Shown here in pieces: positions 53,656 to 61,906 of a stretch of 64,000 nucleotides of DNA (the first letter of the stretch is position 1; each line of letters opens with the position of its first letter). The stretch lies in assembly GCF_020141465.1 (NCBI RefSeq), contig NZ_JAHSPD010000001.1, positions 248,001 through 312,000 on the forward strand. Direction: 5' to 3'. The position numbers and the translations under genes were made by a program. The notes below the pieces were generated by a model. The model had not been told where the DNA came from. It made no database searches and saw only the letters and a program-made list of their open reading frames with translations. Source of the DNA: Roseovarius carneus (GTDB lineage Bacteria > Pseudomonadota > Alphaproteobacteria > Rhodobacterales > Rhodobacteraceae).

Positions 53656-55308
53656 ATGACCGAGACCGCGCGCGAAACGATGGAATATGATGTGGTGATC
53701 GTGGGGGCCGGCCCCGCAGGCCTGAGCGCTGCGATCCGCATGAAGCAGCTCAACCCCGAGGCGGAGGTTGTGGTGCTGGAAAAGGGCTCAGAAGTGGGCG
53801 CGCATATCTTGTCGGGCGCTGTTCTGGATCCTGTGGGCATCGACATGCTGATCCCCGATTGGAAGGCCAAGGGCGCGCCGATTACGGTGCCTGTGACCGA
53901 TGACAAGTTCTACATGCTGGGCGAAGCGGGCGCGCTGCGCATCCCAAACTTCCCCATGCCGCCCTTGATGAGCAACCACGGCAATTACATCGTGTCGATG
54001 GGCAATGTCTGTCGCTGGATGGCCGAGCAGGCCGAGGAGCTGGGCGTGGAAATCTTCCCGGGCATGGCGTGCTCCGAGATGGTCTACGCCGAGGATGGCA
54101 GCGTCAAAGGCGTGGTGGCTGGTGAGTTTGGCCGCAACCCCGATGGCTCCGAGGGCCCCGGCTATGAGCCCGGCATGGAGCTGCACGGCAAATACGTTTT
54201 CCTGAGCGAGGGTGTGCGCGGGAGCCTGTCGAAAGAGGTGATCGCGAAATACGACCTCGCCAAGGGTAAGGAGCCTCAGAAATACGGCCTCGGGATGAAG
54301 GAAATCTGGGAGATCGACCCCGAAAAGCACAAAGAGGGCAGCGTCACTCACACGATGGGCTGGCCGCTGAACAAGAATGCGGGCGGCGGATCGTTCATCT
54401 ATCACCTTGATAACAATCAGGTCTATGTGGGCTTCGTGGTCCATCTGAACTACAAGAACCCGCATCTCTTTCCCTATATGGAATTCCAGCGGTTCAAGCA
54501 TCACCCGATGGTCGCGGACCTTCTCAAGGGCGGCAAGCGCGTGGCGTATGGCGCGCGGGCGATCACCGAGGGCGGCTATCAGTCGATGCCTAAGATGGTG
54601 GCACCCGGCGTGGCGCTTCTGGGCTGCTCGGTCGGCATGGTCAACGTGCCGCGCATCAAGGGCAATCACAATGCCATGCTGAGCGGGATCGCCGCTGCCG
54701 AAGCCGCCACCGCCGCGATCGCCGCCGGGCGCAGCGGCGATGAATTGAGCGATTACGAGACAGACGTGCGCACTGGCGCTATCGGCAATGACCTCAAGCG
54801 CGTGCGCAACGTGAAGCCACTCTGGTCCAAATACGGCCTTATGGCGTCGCTCACCATGGGCGGGTTCGATATGTGGACCAACACCCTGCTTGGTGCGTCG
54901 GTCTTTGGCACCATCGGTCATGGTAAATCGGATGCGGACGCGACCGAAGAGGCCTCAAAGCACAAAGAGATCGCCTATCCCAAGCCCGATGGCACGCTCA
55001 GCTTTGACCGGCTCACCAATGTCAGCTTCTCGATGACCAACCACGAGGAAAGCCAGCCTGCGCACCTGAAGCTCGCGGATGCCAGCCTCCCCGTGGCCGT
55101 CAATCTGGCGAAATATGCGGGTCCCTCGGCGCGCTATTGTCCAGCGGGTGTCTACGAATTTGTGCATGAGGACGGCAAAGATCCACGGTTTCAGATCAAC
55201 TTCCAGAACTGCGTGCATTGCAAAACATGCGACATCAAAGACCCAAGCCAGAACATCACATGGACCACACCGCAAGGCGGGGACGGGCCAAACTACCCGA
55301 ATATGTAA
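53656..55308 (+). CDS. Electron transfer flavoprotein-ubiquinone oxidoreductase
   Basis: Membrane-associated flavoprotein that passes electrons from ETF (fed by acyl-CoA dehydrogenases) to ubiquinone. The 550-residue product has an N-terminal FAD site (DVVIVGAGPAGLSAAI) and a C-terminal ferredoxin-like 4Fe-4S domain (ARYCPAGVYEF followed by NCVHCKTCDIKDPSQNI). It would accept electrons from dehydrogenases such as the one at 4459. Confidence 0.97.
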   Translation: MTETARETMEYDVVIVGAGPAGLSAAIRMKQLNPEAEVVVLEKGSEVGAHILSGAVLDPVGIDMLIPDWKAKGAPITVPVTDDKFYMLGEAGALRIPNFPMPPLMSNHGNYIVSMGNVCRWMAEQAEELGVEIFPGMACSEMVYAEDGSVKGVVAGEFGRNPDGSEGPGYEPGMELHGKYVFLSEGVRGSLSKEVIAKYDLAKGKEPQKYGLGMKEIWEIDPEKHKEGSVTHTMGWPLNKNAGGGSFIYHLDNNQVYVGFVVHLNYKNPHLFPYMEFQRFKHHPMVADLLKGGKRVAYGARAITEGGYQSMPKMVAPGVALLGCSVGMVNVPRIKGNHNAMLSGIAAAEAATAAIAAGRSGDELSDYETDVRTGAIGNDLKRVRNVKPLWSKYGLMASLTMGGFDMWTNTLLGASVFGTIGHGKSDADATEEASKHKEIAYPKPDGTLSFDRLTNVSFSMTNHEESQPAHLKLADASLPVAVNLAKYAGPSARYCPAGVYEFVHEDGKDPRFQINFQNCVHCKTCDIKDPSQNITWTTPQGGDGPNYPNM

Positions 55309-55427
55309 ATTCGGCGTGACAATTGACTGGGGTGCGGGGTGGCGACGGCTGCCCCGCATTGCCTTGGGGGGCTCGGCAGACTACCTTGTCAGCCAACGAG
55401 CATCCCAAAAGCAGCAGGTTCCCCCGC

Positions 55428-57146
55428 GTGACACTCAGGTTTCTCAGCATACTCGCCCTCGCCACACCTCTCTATATCGTGCCCGCCCCCAGCGCGCAGG
55501 CGGAAGAGGCGGCAGGTGCCTATCTCGCCGCACGTCAGGCTCGCTATGAAAACGATTACGCCGAGGCGGTGAGCTATCTCACACGCGCGCTGGCGGCGGA
55601 CCCGTCTAACCCCGATATTCTGGAAGCGACCGTCACATCAATGCTCGCCCTTGGACGACTTGAGACCGCCATTCCCGTGGCGCAACGGATGGAAGATGGC
55701 GGGTTGCGCAGCCAGATCCCGCAGATGGTCCTGCTGGCAGAGAAGGCCAAGCGCGAGGATTACGCGGGCGTTCTGGAGCGGATCGCGGACAGTCGCGGCA
55801 TTGGCCCGCTCGCTGATGGGCTGATCGCCGCATGGGCCACCTTGGGCACTGGTGACATGGCGCAGGCGCTCACGCTTTTTGATGCGGTGGCGGAAGAGCC
55901 GGGCCTGCGCAGCTTTGCGATCTATCACAAGGCCCTAGCGCTCGCCTCCGTGGGTGATTTTGAATCCGCCGACCGGATCTACTCCGGCGAAGAGGATGGC
56001 CCGATGCAGGTGACGCGCCGGGGGATCATCTCCTGGGCCGAGGTCCTGAGCCAGCTTGAGCGCAATGGCGAGGCCATCGCGGTCATCGACGACACGTTCG
56101 GCACCGGGCTTGACCCGCAATTGATTGACCTGCGCACAAAGCTGGAGGCGGGCGAGATTGTGTCTTACACGCGCATCCCCTCGGCCCGGCACGGGATTGC
56201 AGAAGTCCTGCACTCTCTCGGGCGCGCGCTTATCCAGGAGACCGGGCCAGAATACGTGCTCTTCTACACCCGCACCGCCGAATACCTCGACGAGACGCAT
56301 ATCGACGCGCAGATCATGTCGGCACAGCTTCTGGACGAGCTTGAACGCTTTGACCTTGCGACCGAGGCATACCGGCGCGTGCCACGCGAGCATCCCGCCT
56401 TCCATTCCGCCGAGCTTGGCCGCGCCGAGGCGCTGCGCCGCTCAGGCAAGCTGGACACCGCCGCCGAAGTGCTGGAAAACCTGCGGGTGAGCCACCCTGA
56501 TCTGGCGCTGGCCCATGCCACGGCGGGCGATCTCTACCGCCAGTTGGAGGAATGGGACAAAGCCATTGCCGCCTATGACCGCGCGCTTGAGCTTTATCAG
56601 GCGCAAGACAATGACCAGTGGTTCGTTCATTACGCCCGCGCCATAGCACATGAGCGCAAGGGCGATTGGCCCCCGGCAGAGGCCGATTTCCGCGCGGCAC
56701 TGGAGCTGAACCCCGAGCAGCCGCAAGTGCTCAATTACTTGGGCTATTCTCTGGTTGAGAAGAAGATGAAGCTGGACGAGGCGCTCGACATGATCGAACG
56801 CGCCGTCGCCGCCGAACCCAATAGCGGCTATATCGTCGACAGCCTTGGCTGGGCCCTTTACCGCCTTGGCCGCTATGATGAGGCGATCATCCACATGGAG
56901 CGTGCCGCCGAGCTGATGCCCGTTGATCCGGTGGTCAACGATCACCTTGGCGATGTGCTCTGGTCCGTGGGCCGTTTTATCGAGGCAGAGTTCCAATGGA
57001 ACCGCGCGCTTAGCTTTGTGGACGAGGAAAACCCGAGCCCCGATGTGGACCCCGAAAGGATGCGCCGCAAGCTGGAAGTGGGTCTTGATCAGGTCCTTGA
57101 AGAAGAAGGCGCGCCACCCCTTCGCACCGCCGAAGAAGAAGGCTGA
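55428..57146 (+). CDS. Exported tetratricopeptide repeat protein
   Basis: A 572-residue protein that starts with GTG at 55428 and a signal peptide (VTLRFLSILALATPLYIVPAPSAQA, cleavage after AQA); the TTG at 55386 is an alternative start, and no ATG fits. At least eight TPR-like helix pairs follow, clearest at KAIAAYDRALELY, EADFRAALELNPEQPQVLNYLGYSLVEKKMKLDEALDMIERAV and YDEAIIHMERAAELMPVDPVVNDHLGDVL. It lies just upstream of ispE, as in many relatives. A hairpin (TGCGGGG/CCCCGCA, 55333-55358) precedes it. Confidence 0.85.
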   Translation: MTLRFLSILALATPLYIVPAPSAQAEEAAGAYLAARQARYENDYAEAVSYLTRALAADPSNPDILEATVTSMLALGRLETAIPVAQRMEDGGLRSQIPQMVLLAEKAKREDYAGVLERIADSRGIGPLADGLIAAWATLGTGDMAQALTLFDAVAEEPGLRSFAIYHKALALASVGDFESADRIYSGEEDGPMQVTRRGIISWAEVLSQLERNGEAIAVIDDTFGTGLDPQLIDLRTKLEAGEIVSYTRIPSARHGIAEVLHSLGRALIQETGPEYVLFYTRTAEYLDETHIDAQIMSAQLLDELERFDLATEAYRRVPREHPAFHSAELGRAEALRRSGKLDTAAEVLENLRVSHPDLALAHATAGDLYRQLEEWDKAIAAYDRALELYQAQDNDQWFVHYARAIAHERKGDWPPAEADFRAALELNPEQPQVLNYLGYSLVEKKMKLDEALDMIERAVAAEPNSGYIVDSLGWALYRLGRYDEAIIHMERAAELMPVDPVVNDHLGDVLWSVGRFIEAEFQWNRALSFVDEENPSPDVDPERMRRKLEVGLDQVLEEEGAPPLRTAEEEG

Positions 57147-57152
57147 GCCCCG

Positions 57153-58010
57153 ATGGAAGACCCTGCGCCAGACCGCATGATCGAAGCCTTTGCGCCCGCT
57201 AAAATCAACCTGACCCTGCATGTGACGGGGCAGCGGGAAGATGGCTATCATCTCTTGGATTCGCTGGTGATGTTCGCCGATATCGGCGACCGGGTGCTGG
57301 TGCGACCCGCCGCTCAGACCTCGCTTGAGGTCACCGGCCCCACCGCCACAGGCGTGCCCACGGACGGGCGCAACTTCGCGCTTATGGCCGCCAAGTTGAT
57401 GGGCGTGGACGCGGCCATCACCGTTGAGAAAAATCTGCCGCTGGCCGCCGGGATCGGAGGCGGCTCCTCGGATGCTGCGGCCACCTTGCGGGCCCTGTCG
57501 GAGCTGAGCGGGCGTGCCGTGCCCGCCGATCTGATGTGCCTTGGGGCCGATACACCCGTCTGCGCACATGGCCTTGGCGCCGCCCGGATGCGCGGCGTGG
57601 GCGAGGATGTAACCGGCGCGCCGGGCCTTCCCATACTGCATGCCGTGTTGGTGAACCCCAATATTCCCGTGCTGACCGCCACGGTGTTCGCGCATCTCAA
57701 ACACCGTGAAAACCCCGCCATGCCCGAGAGCCTGCCGCAAGATGTGGATGCCGGTCAGCTTATCGACTGGCTCAAGGGGATGCGAAACGACCTGCAACCG
57801 GCGGCGATGGAAGCCGAGCCCGTGGTGGCGCAGGTTTTCTCGGCTCTGGAGGTTACACCGGGCTGCCGCCTGACACGGATGTCAGGCTCGGGCGGCACAT
57901 GCTTTGGTCTCTACGATGATGCGGAGACCGCCGCCGCCGCCGCCGGACGGCTGCGGGAGACGCATCCGGGATGGTGGACCGTGGTCACCCAGCTGAACAC
58001 TGGCGGCTAA
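57153..58010 (+). CDS. ispE: 4-diphosphocytidyl-2-C-methyl-D-erythritol kinase
   Basis: GHMP kinase of the MEP isoprenoid pathway. The 285-residue product has AFAPAKINLTLHVTGQREDGYHLLDSLV near the start, the ATP loop PLAAGIGGGSSDAAATLRAL and the C-terminal RMSGSGGTCFGLYD. It starts 6 bases after the TPR gene. The ATG at 57153 is used; the more internal ATG at 57177 is possible. The pathway enzyme IspH is also in this window. Confidence 0.95.
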   Translation: MEDPAPDRMIEAFAPAKINLTLHVTGQREDGYHLLDSLVMFADIGDRVLVRPAAQTSLEVTGPTATGVPTDGRNFALMAAKLMGVDAAITVEKNLPLAAGIGGGSSDAAATLRALSELSGRAVPADLMCLGADTPVCAHGLGAARMRGVGEDVTGAPGLPILHAVLVNPNIPVLTATVFAHLKHRENPAMPESLPQDVDAGQLIDWLKGMRNDLQPAAMEAEPVVAQVFSALEVTPGCRLTRMSGSGGTCFGLYDDAETAAAAAGRLRETHPGWWTVVTQLNTGG

Positions 58011-58016
58011 GCCTCG

Positions 58017-59018
58017 TCAGGCCAGCCGTGCCACCACGTAATCCGACAAATCGCTCAGCATGTCGCGCACCGGATGCTCCGGGAATTGGGCAATCGCGGC
58101 CTTGGCCATATCGGCCCACGCCACAGCGTCCGCGCGCGTGGCCTCCAACGCCCCGTGGCGATGCAGAAGCGACACCGCATGCTCCAGGTCGCCCTCTTCC
58201 TGCCGGCCCTTCTCAATTGTGCGGGACCAAAATGCGCGCTCTTCCGCGTCTGCCGCCGCCACCGCCTTGATAATTGGCAGGGTCAGCTTGCGCTCACGGA
58301 AATCATCGCCGACATTCTTGCCGGTTGTGGCGCTATCACCCTGAAAATCAAGCAGATCATCGGCAATCTGGAAGGCAATCCCAAGCGCATCGCCATAGTC
58401 AAAAAGCGCCTTCACATGATCCTCAGGCGCGCCAGCGATGACCCCACCAACCTCAGTCGCCGCCGAGAAAAGCGCCGCCGTCTTGCCGCGCACCACTTGC
58501 AGATAAATCTCTTCCGTGGTGGCCAGATCCCGCGCCGCCGTCAGCTGCAAAACCTCACCCTCGGCAATCGTGGCCGACGCATTGGCGAGGATGTCGAGCA
58601 CGCGCAGGCTGCCCGTTTCCACCATCAACTGAAACGAGCGTGAGAAAAGATAATCACCCACCAGCACGCTGGATTTATTGTCCCAAAGCAGGTTCGCCGT
58701 GGCCCGCCCGCGCCGCTGCGCGCTTTCGTCCACCACATCATCATGCAACAGCGTGGCCGTGTGGATGAACTCCACCGTCGCCGCCAGCTTTTCGTCATGG
58801 TCGCCCACATAACCGCACAGATCTGCCGCAGCTAAGGTCAGCATGGGCCGAAGCCGTTTGCCCCCCGCCTCAACCAGATGCGCCGTCACTTCGGGAATGC
58901 GCGGCGCATGTTTCGAGGCCATCCGCGCCCGGATCAGCGCGTTCACCGCGCCCAGTTTGCCCTCAAAGCGCTGGGCCAGCCGCTCATGCGGTTTCATGCT
59001 TGCGTGATCCAATCCCAT
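58017..59018 (-). CDS. Long-chain polyprenyl diphosphate synthase (ubiquinone side chain)
   Basis: Trans-prenyl transferase that builds the side chain of ubiquinone (probably decaprenyl for Q10). The 333-residue product has the two aspartate-rich motifs: LLHDDVVDESAQRRG and FQIADDLLDFQGD, with a GKTAALFS segment between. The start at 59018 was chosen after a GCAGG site; the frame continues upstream without need. It is convergent with ispE. Confidence 0.92.
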   Translation of the reverse strand: MGLDHASMKPHERLAQRFEGKLGAVNALIRARMASKHAPRIPEVTAHLVEAGGKRLRPMLTLAAADLCGYVGDHDEKLAATVEFIHTATLLHDDVVDESAQRRGRATANLLWDNKSSVLVGDYLFSRSFQLMVETGSLRVLDILANASATIAEGEVLQLTAARDLATTEEIYLQVVRGKTAALFSAATEVGGVIAGAPEDHVKALFDYGDALGIAFQIADDLLDFQGDSATTGKNVGDDFRERKLTLPIIKAVAAADAEERAFWSRTIEKGRQEEGDLEHAVSLLHRHGALEATRADAVAWADMAKAAIAQFPEHPVRDMLSDLSDYVVARLA

Positions 59019-59072
59019 AACACCTGCGCGCAACGGCTCGACAAGCCGGGCACGCACCCTTAAGTCATTCCT

Positions 59073-59294
59073 ATGAAACAGCTTCTACGCACCACAGATA
59101 TGTCGACAATCGCCTTTGCCCAAGCCTTGCTTCAGGGCGAGGGTATAGACTGCTTTGAAATGGACGTAAATATGAGCGTCCTCGAAGGTGGTATCGGGAT
59201 TTTTCCCCGTCGTCTGATGGTGGCAGAGCGGGATTACACCGCCGCTGCACGTGCGCTCACCGACAATGGCATCGAGGTGCATGAAGGCCCCTGA
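59073..59294 (+). CDS. DUF2007 domain protein
   Basis: A 73-residue protein of the DUF2007 (putative signal transducing) family: MKQLLRTTDMSTIAFAQALLQGEGIDCFEMDVNM, then GGIGIFPRRLMVAERDYTAAARAL. It is a small ACT-like fold of unknown function. It is divergent from the polyprenyl synthase gene, with about 54 bases between their starts. Confidence 0.85.
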   Translation: MKQLLRTTDMSTIAFAQALLQGEGIDCFEMDVNMSVLEGGIGIFPRRLMVAERDYTAAARALTDNGIEVHEGP

Positions 59295-59594
59295 TCGAGC
59301 TTTATCGAGCTTGCAATCTTTCGGCTCTACGCGTGCGTGCCGTATTTTGAGGCACAGCGGGCGAGAGACTGGCAATTTTTCGCTTGGGGCATCGCCACAT
59401 ATTCTCGGCCACGAAAAACACACAAGCCCAGCCGCTTAGGCCCAAGCTTATGGCTGCAATGCCGCCATTCCTGACTGAAGTCTATAAAATTGCTAACTAT
59501 TTCTGCACTTCTATGCTGCATGCGCAGCGTGACAGGTGGTGAAAAATATGCTGCAATAAAACTGTTACATACCACATCAGAGAGGAGATTGTTT
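59295..59594. other. 300-base gap without a gene
   Basis: No coding frame with a ribosome site is visible. The only signal is a possible promoter on the plus strand before the YdcH-like gene: TTGCTA at about 59489 and TATGCT about 16 bases later. The base composition is more AT-rich than the flanks toward the right end. Confidence 0.4.
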
Positions 59595-59765
59595 ATGAGC
59601 TTGGGTTCGCACATCGAGGAACTGAAGAGAAAACACGAAGCTCTCTCGGCCGAAGTAGATGCAGCGCAACGCGCACCGAGCATTGATCAGCTGCAAATCG
59701 CTGATCTTAAAAAGCAAAAGCTGCGTCTCAAGGAAGAGATCACACGCCTGTCCACTGCTGCCTGA
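59595..59765 (+). CDS. YdcH family (DUF465) protein
   Basis: A 56-residue mostly helical protein (MSLGSHIEELKRKHEALSAEVDAAQRAP, then two short helices) of the YdcH/DUF465 family, small proteins forming antiparallel coiled coils; function unknown. The start at 59595 follows GAGGAG. It was missed by an upstream reading of the frame, which has no ribosome site. It is convergent with the LysR gene. Confidence 0.88.
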   Translation: MSLGSHIEELKRKHEALSAEVDAAQRAPSIDQLQIADLKKQKLRLKEEITRLSTAA

Positions 59766-59772
59766 TTACGGC

Positions 59773-60723
59773 CTAGGCCGCAGGCACATCGCCCGGATCA
59801 ATCAGGGTAAATCCCTCCGCCTGCTTCGGTATGGCGGAGGTCAGATCCTTGAGCCACTCTCGAAAGGCTTTAATCTGAGGTCGCTCCTCAGTGCCTGCAA
59901 CGCATAGAATGCGGTAATGCGCGATGGTTTTGAGCCCGGTCTTGAAGGGCGCGACAAGTCGCCCCGCCTCAAGCAGAGGGGCCGCAAGACTGACGCGCCC
60001 CAAAAGTACCCCAGCCCCCGACAGCGCCGCATCCATCGCATGATCGGCTTGCGAAAACCGCGGTCCTGACCAATCGCGCAGTGGCAGGCCCACCGCACGG
60101 AACCATGCAGGCCAATCCGTGGGTGGGTCGAGAAAGCGCAGATCGTCCTGATGGATCAGGCTCGCACGCCCCATTGATGCAAGATCGGGAATTTGCGCCG
60201 CCACCTCGGGCGTCATCATCGGCACGACCCAATCCCCCAAAAACGGCTCTGCAAACAACGTCTCGGGATCAGGGCCGTATCCAAAGCGGACCGCCACATC
60301 CACCTCGGTGCGCGTCAGGTCCACGAGGCCCAGACCCGCGCTGAGGCGCAACTCAATCTCGGGGTGGGCCTGCGCGAAACTGTAAAGGCGCGGGGCGAGC
60401 CATATGGCGGTAAAGGCGGGGCCCGCCGTGACGGTGAGTGAGGCGTGATCATTGACCCGCCGCGCCGCGCGCCAGGCCGACCCAAGCGCCTCGAACCCAT
60501 CCCGTGCGCCGGGTGCCAAGGCATGACCCGCCTCCGTCAACGACACCGCCCTGTTGCGGCGAATGAACAGCGGCGCGCCAAGATGCTCTTCCAAGGATTT
60601 GATCTGAAAACTGAGCGCGGCAGGGGTGACGTTTAATTCTACCGCTGCTCGCTGAAAAGACATGTGACGCGCGGCAGCATCGAAAGCGCGCAAGGCGGTG
60701 AGCGGGGGCAGGCGATCAGACAT
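59773..60723 (-). CDS. LysR-family transcriptional regulator (GcvA-like)
   Basis: A 316-residue LysR regulator: N-terminal winged helix with FDAAARHMSFQRAAVELNVTPAALSFQIKSLEEHLG, then a two-lobed effector domain (LTVTAGPAFTAIWLAPRLYSF, DVAVRFGYGPDPETLF), closest in style to the GcvA group. It is divergent from the 35-aa gene at 60835, with 111 bases between their starts that hold two inverted repeats. The target is probably that gene or itself. Confidence 0.9.
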   Translation of the reverse strand: MSDRLPPLTALRAFDAAARHMSFQRAAVELNVTPAALSFQIKSLEEHLGAPLFIRRNRAVSLTEAGHALAPGARDGFEALGSAWRAARRVNDHASLTVTAGPAFTAIWLAPRLYSFAQAHPEIELRLSAGLGLVDLTRTEVDVAVRFGYGPDPETLFAEPFLGDWVVPMMTPEVAAQIPDLASMGRASLIHQDDLRFLDPPTDWPAWFRAVGLPLRDWSGPRFSQADHAMDAALSGAGVLLGRVSLAAPLLEAGRLVAPFKTGLKTIAHYRILCVAGTEERPQIKAFREWLKDLTSAIPKQAEGFTLIDPGDVPAA

Positions 60724-60728
60724 GTCAG

Positions 60729-60743
60729 TTAAGTATCGCTTAA
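60729..60743. promoter_or_regulatory. Inverted repeat, possible LysR site 1
   Basis: TTAAG, five bases, CTTAA: a 15-bp perfect dyad of the T-N11-A class, within 6 bases of the LysR start codon. Confidence 0.5.
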
Positions 60744-60756
60744 GTGATGTGATAGA

Positions 60757-60776
60757 AAGTCTCGTTTGTGAGACTT
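60757..60776. promoter_or_regulatory. Inverted repeat, possible LysR site 2
   Basis: AAGTCTCGTTTGTGAGACTT: seven-base arms with a six-base spacer. It lies between the two divergent starts and overlaps a possible -35 (TTGTGA) of the small gene. Confidence 0.5.
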
Positions 60777-60834
60777 AGTGTAAAGGCCCATATTAGGTGC
60801 AGACAAGAAATACTGAATCCCAAGGAGATCAGCA

Positions 60835-60942
60835 ATGACACATCTTTCAAACGATGCCCGCACCCGCCACAGCTATGCCGCAGCCCATGAGGCCCGCAGC
60901 GAAGCAATCCGAGGTTTCTGGGCTTGGATGACGCGAAAATAA
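60835..60942 (+). CDS. Small basic protein, 35 aa
   Basis: CAAGGAG precedes an ATG that opens a 35-codon frame ending in TAA at 60940-60942. The product starts MTHLSNDARTRHSYAAAHEA and ends RGFWAWMTRK, rich in Arg, His and Ala with an aromatic end. Such short proteins (DUF1127-like, RSP_7527-like) divergent from GcvA-type LysR regulators are common in Rhodobacterales. The family link is from memory. Confidence 0.7.
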   Translation: MTHLSNDARTRHSYAAAHEARSEAIRGFWAWMTRK

Positions 60943-60968
60943 CCCTACCCCTGAGGGGTCAAAAATGC

Positions 60969-61001
60969 AGAAGGGCCGGCCCCGTGGACCGGCCCTTTTT
61001 C
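60969..61001. terminator. Bidirectional rho-independent terminator
   Basis: AAGGGCCGG (60971-60979) pairs with CCGGCCCTT (60989-60997), followed by T residues to 61000. It lies between the convergent small gene and phaB. Confidence 0.88.
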
Positions 61002-61016
61002 GTGCGAAACGTCGGC

Positions 61017-61739
61017 TCAGACGAAGAATTGCGCCCCGTTGGCCGAAATGGTCGACCCGTTGATGAAGCCCGAATCGTCCGACGCAAGGAACGCCACGCA
61101 GCGCGCGATCTCTTCCGGCTCGCCCAGGCGACCCGCGGGGATCTGGCCAATAATGCTCTCGCGGACCTTTTCCGGCACGGCCATGACCATTTCGGTCGCA
61201 ATATAGCCGGGGCAGATGGCATTCGCCGTGATGCCTGCGCGCGCGCCCTCTTGGGCGAGGGATTTCACGATACCCAGATCGCCCGCCTTGGTGGCCGCAT
61301 AGTTTACTTGCGCGAACTGACCCTTCTGACCGTTGATCGAGGAGATGACGATCACGCGGCCAAACTTGCGCTCGCGCATGCCGGGCCAGATCGGGTGAAC
61401 CGTGTTGAAAACGCCGGTGAGGTTGGTGTCGATCACCTCATGCCACTGCTCAGGCGTCATCTTGTGGAAGGGCGCATCGCGGGTGATACCCGCATTGGCA
61501 ACGACCACGTCGATCGGGCCAAGCTCGGCCTCCACCTTTGCGATGCCGGCAGCGCTGTCTTCATAATTGGCCACGTTCCACTTGTATGTCTTGATGCCAA
61601 TCTCGGCAGTGAACTTGGCCGCAGCCTCATCATTGCCAGCATAAGTTGCGGCCACGTTATAGCCCTCAGCTTTGAGCTTTTTGGAAATCGCTTCACCGAT
61701 TCCACGGCTTCCGCCGGTGACGAGTGCTGTTCGTGCCAT
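61017..61739 (-). CDS. phaB: Acetoacetyl-CoA reductase
   Basis: NADPH-dependent reductase giving (R)-3-hydroxybutyryl-CoA for polyhydroxybutyrate. The 240-residue short-chain dehydrogenase has the cofactor loop TGGSRGIGEAIS and the catalytic YAATKAG (Tyr-x3-Lys). The start at 61739 follows AAGGAG. It lies downstream of phaA but is separated by a terminator and has its own promoter. Confidence 0.95.
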   Translation of the reverse strand: MARTALVTGGSRGIGEAISKKLKAEGYNVAATYAGNDEAAAKFTAEIGIKTYKWNVANYEDSAAGIAKVEAELGPIDVVVANAGITRDAPFHKMTPEQWHEVIDTNLTGVFNTVHPIWPGMRERKFGRVIVISSINGQKGQFAQVNYAATKAGDLGIVKSLAQEGARAGITANAICPGYIATEMVMAVPEKVRESIIGQIPAGRLGEPEEIARCVAFLASDDSGFINGSTISANGAQFFV

Positions 61740-61779
61740 GATCTGTCTCTCCTTGGTATCAAATGTGATATGTCGCGCT

Positions 61780-61794
61780 GGTAACTCTGTTACC
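61780..61794. promoter_or_regulatory. Perfect dyad overlapping the phaB -10 box
   Basis: GGTAAC, three bases, GTTACC, 40-odd bases upstream of phaB. The position over the -10 box suggests a repressor site; the binding protein is not known. Confidence 0.5.
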
Positions 61795-61815
61795 GATAAG
61801 CATAAGGATGCGCAA
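61787..61815 (-). promoter_or_regulatory. Candidate promoter of phaB
   Basis: On the minus strand TTGCGC (61815-61810), a 17-base spacer and TAACAG (61792-61787). Confidence 0.4.
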
Positions 61816-61852
61816 TATTATTACGCTATGAATCTTCAGGCCGCGCCTTAAA

Positions 61853-61884
61853 CGTAAAAAAAGGGCGCGACCGGCGCGCCCTTT
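61853..61884 (-). terminator. Rho-independent terminator after phaA
   Basis: AAAGGGCGCG (61860-61869) pairs with CGCGCCCTTT (61875-61884) around a five-base loop; on the minus strand a run of T follows. It separates phaA from phaB. Confidence 0.88.
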
Positions 61885-61906
61885 GATCATTTTCTTTGCG
61901 ACACGA

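Noticed and set aside
53788-54921. Long minus-strand frame antisense to the ETF-ubiquinone oxidoreductase gene
   Set aside because: Shadow of a well-supported flavoprotein; no motif or start signal.
55333-55358. Hairpin TGCGGGG/CCCCGCA after the ETF-ubiquinone oxidoreductase gene as a terminator
   Set aside because: No T tract follows and the loop is 12 bases long; it may be a leader structure of the TPR gene.
56442-57797. 451-codon minus-strand frame across the TPR and ispE genes
   Set aside because: It spans two real genes on the other strand and lacks any family signature.
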